From positions 1,550,001 through 1,614,000 of the forward strand of contig JAGPXD010000007.1 in the NCBI GenBank assembly GCA_020746995.1: a DNA stretch of 64,000 bases, written 5' to 3'. Positions 12,204 through 21,083 of the stretch are shown piece after piece. Made by a program: the position numbers and the translations under genes. Below the pieces are notes generated by a model, which was given only the letters and a program-made list of their open reading frames with translations, had not been told where the DNA came from and searched no databases. The DNA comes from Plectosphaerella cucumerina. Taxonomy: Eukaryota; Ascomycota; Sordariomycetes; Glomerellales; Plectosphaerellaceae. Each line of letters begins with the position of its first letter. The first letter of the stretch is position 1.

Positions 12204-14203
12204 GGCCACCCTGGCCATCCTATGCCCACCGACGGCCACGACGACCATCCTTCCTCGGCTCGCATCGTCCCCGTCCACCCGCACCCGCCGCCCACCATCA
12301 TCCATACCGCGGCACCATCGCCGCGAGACGACCCCATGGACATTACCACCCCCAACAAGTCCGGCGCCGCCTCGCCCGCCCACAGCATGCACGACGGCAG
12401 CGGCCCCAATGGCGCTCGCGACTCCTCCAAAAACACCTCCCCGACATCGCAACCACATCTAGGCGGCGGGCCCATGGCCGCCCCGCCCGCTACCGCCGCG
12501 CCTGCCGTACACCAACCCAAGATTGTTCAGACCGCATTCATCCACAAGCTGTACAAGTAAGGCATATCGGCGCTGGAGACTTTTGGTGTCTGTCGCGACG
12601 CTAACCTCGAATACAGCATGCTGGAGGATCAAACCATCCAGCACCTGATATCATGGTCGCCCTCTGCCGATAGCTTCGTCATGTCTCCGTCGCCAGACTT
12701 CTCCAAAGTTCTCGCGTAAGAACAACCGGTCGGAAGAGAAGAGGAAGAGGAAGATACTAACGGCGAGATGCAGTCAATATTTCAAACACACCAACATCTC
12801 CTCCTTTGTTCGGCAGCTCAACATGTACGGTTTCCACAAAGGTCGGTCCCTTCCACAAGCCCACTCCGCCGACGCCTCCTAACTCCTATGCAGTAAGCGA
12901 TGCTTTCCACACCGGAAACCCCGATATGGCCCTGTGGGAGTTCAAGCATGGGAATGGCAACTTCAAGCGGGGAGATCTCGTCGGTCTTCGGGAGATCAAG
13001 CGCCGGGCATCCCGGCATGCCCTCGTCCACCGAGAATACCCGAGCACCAAGCAGACATCATCACAGCCCGGCACGCCCCAGGAGCCTATGCCACCCCCGC
13101 CTCCTGCGGACCCGAGCGATCCAAGGCACCTCGAACACACCCTGTATGACCTAAGCGCCCGGCTGCAGCGGAGCGAAGAGAACGCCCAGTACATGTACGT
13201 GAAGCAGCAGACACTCATGGAATCCATGAACCGCCTGCTGTACTTCAACCAGGAGCTGTCGAGGGCGGTCCTCGGCTTGGCACCGACCTCGGACAGCCCG
13301 CTCTACAGAGATGGTAGGAACCTGCTCCCCCATGGAATTAGTGAAGCATGGTACTAAGACTTGGCAGTCGTCAACCTTCAGAATGAGATGCAGCGGCAAG
13401 GAGAGATGCTACGCGCCCTCGACGACCCGCAAGACGCACCATTCTCCAGCGGCCGCTCTTACCTGGCGAACATCGAGAATGCCCCTGTATCGCCCCGCCA
13501 GCTCCCCCAGGACGACCCGCGACGGGGCAACCTCGCCGTCCCGTCCGGCCGGGGCCCGTCAGCCAACTACTACAAGCCACCAGTACCCTCCAACCTCTCG
13601 AACCTTACCTCAAACTCACGCAGGCCATACGGGTCCTTCGGGGCAAGCACAGCTCCCCAGTCGCCCTCGCCTCTGCGCGGCCAGGCCCCGCCCCCGCCAC
13701 CGGGGCCTCATCCTCTGTCGCATGTCGAAGGCCCCGGCAGCCTCGCTCGACGCCATACGTCTGCCGATATCAGAGCGCATGGCTGGCAGGGAAACCCACC
13801 ATACCCGCCATCTGGACCGCCGCCCCCCGGGCCTCCTTCGGCCTGGCCCCCGTCACCGGGGCGGGCGGTGCCCGAGGAGCAGCGTATTCGCGACTCATTC
13901 TCAAACTACTCCTTCCAGTCAGCATCACAACAGCGCCCCGGATCCAGGCCCGCCACTCCTCCGCCGCCATCCAACTTTCCCAACGGCAGCGGTGGCGGAG
14001 GTGGAGGACCAGACTCGTTCGCAAACTGGTCATGGGGCTCCGCTGTGAACCGCGGAAGCCTCGCCGTCAAGGACAGCTCGGTACCACCGACCCGGCGCGG
14101 CAGCATGGCGCACATCCTGAACCCGACAGACATTGCCGAGCGCGATGACGAAGACGAAGATCCCCGCGGGGAAGACGACCGGAAACGCAAACGAATGCAA
14201 TGA
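12177..14203 (+). CDS. SFL1: SFL1-type HSF-domain transcription regulator, 600 aa
   Basis: Exons 12177-12556, 12617-12715, 12774-12841, 12894-13313 and 13368-14203; all joins keep phase. The heat-shock-factor DNA-binding domain spans about residues 113-225: IVQTAFIHKLYNMLED, SWSPSADSFVMS, QYFKHTNISSFVRQLNMYGFHKV and LWEFKHGNGNFKRGD carry the HSF recognition-helix signature. A predicted coiled coil follows at about 260-310 (LEHTLYDLSARLQRSEE and onward). The C-terminal half is Pro/Ser/Gly-rich with an acidic end and a basic KRKRM cluster. In yeasts Sfl1 represses flocculation and filamentation genes and answers to cAMP/PKA signalling; a nuclear regulatory role here follows from the family. HSF1 itself is less likely, because the short coiled coil and the HKVSDAF linkage fit the Sfl1 group better. 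The donor after FHK is the less usual GTCGGT. Confidence 0.88.
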
Positions 14204-14757
14204 AGGGCGAAGGATGACGGACGACGGACGACGGACGACTAGACGCGCCGGTGGGCCCTCCCCCGGCAGACGTACATATTGAACACCTCACGACGATACC
14301 AACATTTCCTTACTCCGATCTCCTTCAGCCCCTGTTACCCCCTCCCGTATAGAGGGAGGGAACGCAACGCGGCCAGCTCTCATCTTAATACGCATGGCGG
14401 GGCACGGCCACGGGGCATGCTACCGAAAACGGGTGCATCTTTTTCATTTCTTCCACGCATGGACACGGGTCTGTTCTGGATATCAGATGCTTCCTCGGCG
14501 GGGAGGTTCCAAGAGTCGTCTTTTTTTTTCCAACCTTTTACTCTCCTTATTAGTTTCCAACCGGAGGCGCCCTCCTGATGGGGGGCAATCGTTCAAAAAT
14601 CGCACGTAGTAATGAGATATGGGTGGGGGTGGTTGGAGGAGGTACGATAGGCAGTAGGGGAACCCTTTGGCCTTGCTTTGCGAGCATGAACTGTGTGTAT
14701 CATGCGTCAATCAACTCGGGCATTGCCTCGTGTTTGTATTCGTAGCAGATAGCAGAA
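14204..14757. other. Convergent intergenic region with GACGGAC microrepeat
   Basis: This is the shared 3' region of the SFL1-type gene (+) and the lysine-tailed protein gene (-). A short run of GACGGAC units lies at about 14214-14240, within the likely SFL1 3' UTR. No gene is seen. Confidence 0.6.
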
Positions 14758-15474
14758 CTATCCTTGGACTTGCTTCTTCTTTTTGTTCTTCTTCTTCTTC
14801 TTCTTTCCCTCTGAATCTGCCGTCGGGGCCTTGACGGGCGGCGCGGTTTCTGGGATGCTCTCGGGCACAGCCTCTGCTTCGACCTCCGGCACGGCCTCAG
14901 CAGGAGATTCCATCACCACTGCATCCTCATGCTTATCCTCCTCTTTCGGCACAGCGCGCATCCTCTTCCGCCGTCCCAACCCACTCCGCCCCTCATCCTC
15001 ATCGCTCTCCTCATCAACCTCCGCGCGACGTTTCGCTCCACCTCCCCCAGCACGGGCCTTGATCTCCCGCGCACGCTTGCCAAGAATCCGCCTCGAGAGA
15101 TCCTGCGTCGCGGCGTCGGCGTGCGCCTCGGCCTTGGAGGGGACGAAGCCCAGCCCGGCGTTGGGGGCGTCGTAGCGGAGGGGGTCGGCGGCGTCTTCTT
15201 GCTCGGCGCGGAGTTGGGCTTTTGTCTTTGTCGGGGCAGAGGCGGGAGCGGTGGAGGATGGTTCGGGACGGAGGGAGGAGAAGCCTGAGGTCGCGGCGGT
15301 TTGTGGTGGGGCTGGTGTTGGAGTGGTGTTCTTGAGGCTGGGGTACTTTGCGCGCATGGAGTTGAGGAAGGTGTTTTGCTTTGCGGCGGCGAGGGAGATG
15401 CGGTTGTAGAGGGCGTTGAAGTCTGTTGTTGAGGGGAGGGCGGGGGCTGCGGGCTCGGGGGCTTTGGGGGCCAT
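14758..15474 (-). CDS. Small nuclear/nucleolar-type protein with Lys-rich tail, 238 aa
   Basis: Single exon. An in-frame codon 31 residues upstream could also start the frame, but the ATG at 15474 sits in a strong context (CCCGCCATGGCC), so I chose it. The N-terminal segment FNALYNRISLAAAKQNTFLN looks helical and is followed by a Pro/Thr linker. A conserved-looking stretch then reads DPLRYDAPNAGLGFVPSKAE and LSRRILGKRAREIKARAGGG, and next an acidic patch (DEESDEDEGRSGLGRRKR). The protein ends in an almost pure lysine/asparagine block. The acidic motif followed by GRSGL and basic residues resembles small fungal/plant proteins of the DUF3245 group, a tentative match from memory. Charge and basic clusters suggest a nuclear or nucleolar location. 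Function unknown. Confidence 0.75.
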   Translation of the reverse strand: MAPKAPEPAAPALPSTTDFNALYNRISLAAAKQNTFLNSMRAKYPSLKNTTPTPAPPQTAATSGFSSLRPEPSSTAPASAPTKTKAQLRAEQEDAADPLRYDAPNAGLGFVPSKAEAHADAATQDLSRRILGKRAREIKARAGGGGAKRRAEVDEESDEDEGRSGLGRRKRMRAVPKEEDKHEDAVVMESPAEAVPEVEAEAVPESIPETAPPVKAPTADSEGKKKKKKNKKKKQVQG

Positions 15475-15799
15475 GGCGGGCGGGCGGGTGTGGTTTTTGG
15501 TGCTGTGTCGGGGAAGCACTGAGAAGAGTTGACGATGCTGGGTGATGGTGTTTGAAAATTCGGGCACTGCACGGTGATTAGATAAGGACGTGGATCTGCT
15601 GGTGTCAAAATGTCAGCTCCACTTTCACCCGTCGGCAGCTTCTGATCATCGATGGCTTTGCGGAGAAAGAGATCGTTGCATTTTCGGACGCTTCTAGACG
15701 ACGCCTTGGAGATCCCTATTAAACGCCACGCGCCGGCCTTTCGTGTTTGAGGCTAAGGAAGAAAGGAAAATGACGTTGGAGGGTGGCTTGCTTGCTGCG
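15475..15799. other. Short non-coding interval between two minus-strand genes
   Basis: This contains the leader and promoter of the lysine-tailed protein gene and the 3' end of the gene at 15800-16564. I see no other feature. Confidence 0.5.
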
Positions 15800-16564
15800 T
15801 CATGTGTCGTTTCTCGTAATGACACCCTCGAGAAGTTTTGACAACCAGAAACCCAGAAATCGAGAGAAAAGGAAATAAGACAGGAAGGAAATCGATCGTT
15901 TCGGCAGCCCTGGTTGCCCATGCGGTCTGTTGCTGGAGCAGACTCCAGGAACCGCTGCCATGTGGGAGTTGCTGGAGGCGGCTCGAGGCACCTGTCGCCG
16001 TGTGGCACCCCTGGCCTGGTCTGCAGGATCCCGATTCCTCGGTGCACATCTCGAGCAACGGGAGGGCGACTGGTCGAATAGGGACAAAGCTCTCCCCAAG
16101 TCTTGGATCGTTCTCACCAGGGGGCGTGTGTCTGGAGGGAACACACAGTTAGCGCACTGTACACAGACGAGGTGGAGGATTGGTCAACGCACCTTCTCTG
16201 CCGAGAAGTCTTGGACCCCGGGATGCTAGTGCTTCTTGTTCGAAGGACGCTGCAACGCGCGGTCGGCGTAGTGACAGGCCAGAAGGGCAGCAGAAACATG
16301 GCGTTGAAAAGGGGTCTTGCTGCTTTCACCAGCTTGGAGCATCACATCATATGTTGTTGGCTGGGAAAGGACCATTTCGACCATGGCGATGGTAGTGCGG
16401 GTTTGTCGGAGTTGGGCCGCCTGAGCTGGGTCGATGACAACTGGGGAAGGGTCGCTTTTGGTTGGTACGGCACACGGATTAGCGGGCTCGGAAGGGTGCC
16501 CGGGGGGAAACTCCGCGAAGACTTACCCGTTGACCTGGGCTTGGTGAGACGGAGCGGGGCTCAT
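15800..16564 (-). CDS. Unrecognised four-exon gene, about 183 aa
   Basis: Exons on the minus strand, in order of transcription: 16527-16564, 16330-16454, 16193-16249 and 15800-16131. All three introns (72, 80 and 61 bases) have GT..AG ends (donors GTAAGT, GTGAAA and GTGCGT) and keep one open frame, which argues against chance. The protein starts MSPAPSHQAQVNGDPSP, then has a helical-looking stretch (PAQAAQLRQTRTTIAMVEMV), then LQAAASFEQEALASRGPRLL and TRPLVRTIQDLGRALSLFDQ. The last ~100 residues are Arg/Ser/Cys-rich and look less like protein, so a further intron or an earlier end is possible. No signal peptide or known domain was seen. An AT-rich CTATACATAG box lies about 105 bases upstream. 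The first three exons are more secure than the last. Confidence 0.45.
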
Positions 16565-18379
16565 GGCTTGAAACTATAGAATGAGGTTTGGTTGTGAATT
16601 TGATTTTGCAAAGTTTGATGACTGGATTTGAATTGAGAACTAAAGATGAGTTCTAGGGGCGCGGGTCGGGCTATGTATAGGTATTCAGTTCGTTAAAAAA
16701 TGATGCATGATGTGGTGTTTGTCGCGGCGCGCGCACCAGAGGCACCAGATTCGCCGTGCCTTCTGCTACCGTACCGTACAGATCAGACTGCACCGGCTTA
16801 TACTGGTTCCAAGTTCCATGCATCCATCACCTCACCACCTCCTTCTCTGCCGTCCCTTGCAGTCTCTTTTACACACCCAGACACCTAGGCAGGCACACCC
16901 TTTGCCAGCCGCGAAATTATTCCGTGTGGACTTGACAGGCAGCCTACACTGTAGGACTGGAACGTCGGATTGGGAGGCCAACTGACTACTATTAAAAAAA
17001 GTAAGGTTCCGCCCCGATCTTGCCTCGTTTTCACTGACGCCCGGTCTCCTGTATCTTACCCGTTCCAGGATGCATTAGTTTCGATGCCTGCATCCGACCT
17101 GTCCCCATTTTCGACGCCTGTGCGTGTCGTCCCCATTTTCGACGCCTGTGAGTGTCGTCCCCATTTTCGACGTCTCCAGCATCTTCCGTCGTGACAGCCT
17201 CAGACTGTGAACAGCCCAACCCAAGGACCAGCCCCCCTCCCTGCGCGCGGCGCGTGTGCACACATGTCAAGAATGAACCAAGATCAGAGAAAGCTGCCAG
17301 GAAATTCATCATGGAGCTCTACTAGTAAATAGGAAATCTGTGATGTGCAGCTGTCAGTGATGTTTGGTTCACCGTGGGTCGTCTACTACACATCCCCGAC
17401 CTGAGATTAGGTCAGTGGTGATGTGGCATACCCCTGTGCTTCGGAAAATAATATCTGCGTTCCAATAGCAATGATCTTTGTATTGGCCGCCAATATTCAC
17501 GATCGTCAGCGAGATCGAGCATTGGATGTCATTAGAGGCAAACATGAGGCAATTCAACAATCACTTGAGACCAAACCGACGATAGGGATTGATATGGACA
17601 GACTCAGTTGTGCGTGTGTATACATACCCGTTAGCCAGAGCTTGGTTGGATGGTGTGATTGTCATCCTGGGCTAGAGGCACCGTCTGTGTCCCGCTGGTG
17701 CCCTATGGATGGAGACTGTTTCGGCGAGGGCAACGTACGTAATTCGAGGCACCTTACACTACCAATGTAGGTGGAAACTCAAGGCGTGATCAGTATAAAG
17801 GCTGGGAGCTGCTCAGGGACACAGACAAATGGAAATGAGCAGGCCGCATACCTGATGCCCGAATTATAAGAGCAGGACAGTCCTTTATAAAGCCATTTCT
17901 AGAGTAGAGGAGAATGGCGACAGCATCTGCAACCACCTCATGGAGAGTGAAATGCACGAGGAACTTGGCGCTATCACGAGCAATCTGGTCATTTTCCCCA
18001 TTTTGCTTTTCACCACTACCCTTGAAGGCAGCGGGGGATGCAGCTCTGGTCCTACCGATTGTTGCGCTAGACCTAAACGAGGCAGCGATGAGGATCCGAT
18101 CGGTAGCAAGGGGGAAACACGGGATGTCGCATGGCAAGTACGGCGAGCCAAGCGGCCATCAATCACAGCTACAGTTCAACCCGAAAAATCAACCACTCGG
18201 TACCTCCGATTCCCTTACTAGTACGCGAGGGCGCCTGAGGGAGCACACCACATGCAAGAGGTCGCCGGCGTCTAACCAACCGGCAGGTGTTATCGTGGCC
18301 TTTGTTGTAATTCCACACTTCGGGGGAGAACACGATTACTTGGTTGCACCTCAATTCGATCCAGAAACTCATCTAGCGT
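16565..18379. other. Gene-poor interval, more AT-rich than its surroundings
   Basis: No convincing gene. A 28-bp tandem repeat lies at 17101-17172. The segment 17300-17900 is less GC-rich than the rest of the window. It contains TATAAA-like motifs in both directions (near 17796 on + and 17885 on -) and an open minus-strand frame of 115 codons at 17790-18137. That frame has one protein-like stretch (IARDSAKFLVHFTLHEVVAD), and could be a relic of a gene; I cannot identify it. Confidence 0.4.
17101..17172. repeat. 28-bp tandem repeat, about 2.6 copies
   Basis: Units start at 17101, 17129 and 17157. The first two are identical except at one position (TGCG versus TGAG), and the third is complete for its first 16 bases (GTCCCCATTTTCGACG). 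A more diverged relative (TTTCGATGCCTG) may lie just upstream at 17079-17090. It has no coding context. Confidence 0.85.
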
Positions 18380-20181
18380 TCAAGGCTTGCCCTCGACATG
18401 CTTTATGTTGCTTTCCTCGTTCATGTTGGCATTCTTGACCTCCACAGCGTGCACCGCAGAGACTGCAGCGTCGTAGTTGTCGCGTCCGTCGAAGACTAGA
18501 AGATCGTATTGTCAGTACCTATCTTTCAACCATGGTTGCTACAATCCGACTTACTCGTGGCAATCTCCTCGAGCGACAAGCCTTTGGTTTCGGGAAATGC
18601 GAACCAAATGATGACGAGGACGAGAGTCGTAAATGCGATGGTAATGATGTAATATCTCCAGGAGATGTTGGCCAGGCCGATGGGGTTGATGTAGTTTACT
18701 GCAAAGGTGGACATGGACAGCGAGAAGAACATCCATGAGAAGAAGAGGCCACGCTGCTTGGTGGTACAGAGTTCAAGGGGGTATGCGACGACGAGGGGAA
18801 GCCAGCAGATCTGTGTGATCGAGATGATTAGTTCTTAAGGTCGATGCAGTGCACAGGTTGGGACTTACGCCGTAGAAGAAGTTGTAAACAAAGATCATGG
18901 CCACAACGCCGATGCCATACGAGTTTTGCTGCGTCCGCTCGTAGGTGGCGGCAAGAGCCGTCCAGACAGCAAATGTCAGGATCATGCCAGAGGTGCTGAA
19001 GAGGAAGAGGAAGCGCTTTCTAATGCCGGGGATCATGAAACCGGCGGCGAGACCGACAATCCAGGTCCAGATGTTGATGATGCCGTTGATCAATGTCAAG
19101 TCGTGCACGCTGGTCATGCCGACATCCCTCAGGATTTGAGGCAGATATGCGCTAATGAGTCCGGAGCCGCAGCACTGGGATCCGACGGCCACGACTGTGG
19201 CTACGAAAAGACGGTGCTGGTTACCCTTGTGTGAGAGTAGGGTCTGGATGTCCTTCTTGTTGAAACGGATGCTGGTTGCGTCGGCTTCGATGCCGGCCAT
19301 GATGGCCTCCATCTCGGTCCGGACGAGTAGGGTCTCCTGGCCACCGCCGTGGTGTTTGATGAGAATCTGGCGGGCCCGTTCCTCGTGACCGCGAGATACT
19401 AGCCAGCGGGGGGACTCGGGGCAAAGAAAGATGGTCAGGATCTGGTAGACGGGGAGGACGATTTGGAGGAGACAGGGTATCTGCCACGAACGGTCGCCTG
19501 GGATATTGCGTGTCCCGTAGGCAATCCATGAGCCGAGAATGAGGCCAATGTAGATGGTTGTGTTGTACATGGCCGTGATCCTGGCCCGTTGCCTCGGATG
19601 CGCAAGCTCCGTGATGAGCACCGGCGCAGCGATCTGCACGCAGGTCGAGCCGAACCCGAGGAGCAGCTTCCCGGCAACGAACATCTCAAAGTTGAGCGCA
19701 AAAGTTTGCATGATAGCCATGGCGACGATCAACGTGGCACCCGTGAGGATCATGACGCGTCGTCCAAACTGCTGGATGACGAGGGGGGCGAGGAAGATGG
19801 TGAAAGCGCCTCCGAGCTGGGTCGAGGCTCCGTAGAAGCCGAGACGAGCACCGGTGGGATGGTCGAACTTTTCGTTGAATGCTTCGAGACTCTGGAGACT
19901 GTTGGTCATGGAGATGTCAAAACCCCACGCGGCCATGGTAACTCCGGGGGCCAGCTAGATGGAGGGAGTCAGTTTCTGTCATGGCTATGGTGCAACAGTA
20001 TTGTCTGTCGTGCGTGTGTACATACCATGAGTAGATTCAGCCTGACCATATAAGGAGTGCGCCACCACGGCTTCGAGTCGGGCTCGTGCATGGCGATGTC
20101 CTCGGTACGAGTCTCGACGTTTTGCAGCTCGGTGTCCTGGACCGCTTGGGGCCTTGACTGGATGGTACCGTTGTCCGCCAT
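18380..20181 (-). CDS. MFS sugar/oligosaccharide transporter, 537 aa
   Basis: Exons in transcription order: 20026-20181, 18869-19954, 18555-18810 and 18380-18495; all joins keep phase. The start is the ATG at 20181; the extra codons upstream would need a TTG start. This is a plasma-membrane, probably proton-coupled transporter of the sugar-porter family: QQFGRRVMI loop, TELAHPRQRARI, the PESPRWLVSRG motif after helix 6 and PETKGLSLEEI after helix 12, with about 12 hydrophobic segments. The N-terminus (KPWWRTPYMVRLNLLML) and GFDISMTNSLQ resemble fungal lactose-permease-type transporters, some of which carry disaccharides. It is divergently transcribed from the GH95 fucosidase across a 902-bp shared promoter, which suggests it imports a substrate of that enzyme. 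Specificity cannot be read from sequence alone. Confidence 0.9.
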
Positions 20182-21083
20182 GGTCAACTGGGCAGTCGCT
20201 CAAGGCGAGGGGGTATGCAAATTGAAGACTCGACGGAGGTGATCGAAGGGTAGAGGGCAAGTCTTGGGAGGACGTGGTGATGTCTGCTTTGAAGTTCAAG
20301 TATCTGAAAGAACCCCATGGGGACGGACTCGCGTTAGTTTATATGCACGTGTGGGCTGAAGCTGGGGTAGAGCATCCATCCCCACGTGGAGGAGCTGCTC
20401 GTTCGGCTGATAGGTACGAGTGGCTAGGGGGGGAGCAGGAGGAGACTCGTCTGTGCTTTGCCACCGCTTCTCATGCTGACCCGACGGATGCCAAAGGCTC
20501 GACCGACGGACATAGCCAAGCCTGCTCAAGGTACTTTTGACCCGACGGAAGCATGAGGAGGTGAGCGTCACTTTACTTCCCTGTTCTGTCCATGATATTC
20601 CAAGATAGTGGCTTGGCGTAGGATCACAAGCCCGAGGCGAGTCCCCCCCTTTTTCCGAGTGCGGCTAGGTCACTAACAGGACTCTGGGTCAATTCAGGCT
20701 AACTCATGTTAAAGGCCTATCCCGAACCTCTGGGTCCAGGCGAGCACACAAGCGAGGAAGTTGGCCGACAGCGGCACCGAAGGACTGGATCCGGAATCGG
20801 GCTCGGTAATGCATCCCATCCATCCCCAGAGGTGCCGCAGGCACTCGGCTACCATTCGACCTCACCCCCGTCCCGAGTGCCTGGGTAGCCATATCATCCT
20901 TCGGCGAAAAGATATCTTCCGAGTCTGCCAAGAACGGAGCCGTCAAACTCGCGTCGGGTCATCGGGCAATTCCTCGTTGCGGAAGATCTTCATCGGTTAT
21001 ATCAAACTGAACTGGATAGGCACAATACTGGCTCGTTGCTCCAGCACTTGACTTCCAGCACCTCTCACCCAAATCGTTCCATC
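20182..21083. promoter_or_regulatory. Shared divergent promoter of MFS transporter and GH95 fucosidase
   Basis: Both genes start from this 902-bp stretch and no other gene is present in it. A TATA box serves the transporter side (separate entry); I see no clear TATA box on the fucosidase side. Confidence 0.55.
20338..20343 (-). promoter_or_regulatory. TATA box of the MFS transporter gene
   Basis: TATAAA read on the minus strand, in the context GTGCATATAAACTAAC, about 157 bases before the transporter ATG. A TATA box suits an inducible, substrate-controlled gene. Confidence 0.55.

Noticed and set aside
17790..18137. 115-codon minus-strand frame with a protein-like stretch
   Set aside because: No family recognised, no convincing start context or exon partners; kept only as a possible gene relic in the interval note.
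20182..20187. Start of the MFS transporter two codons upstream
   Set aside because: The codon there is TTG on the coding strand; the ATG at 20181 is the normal start.
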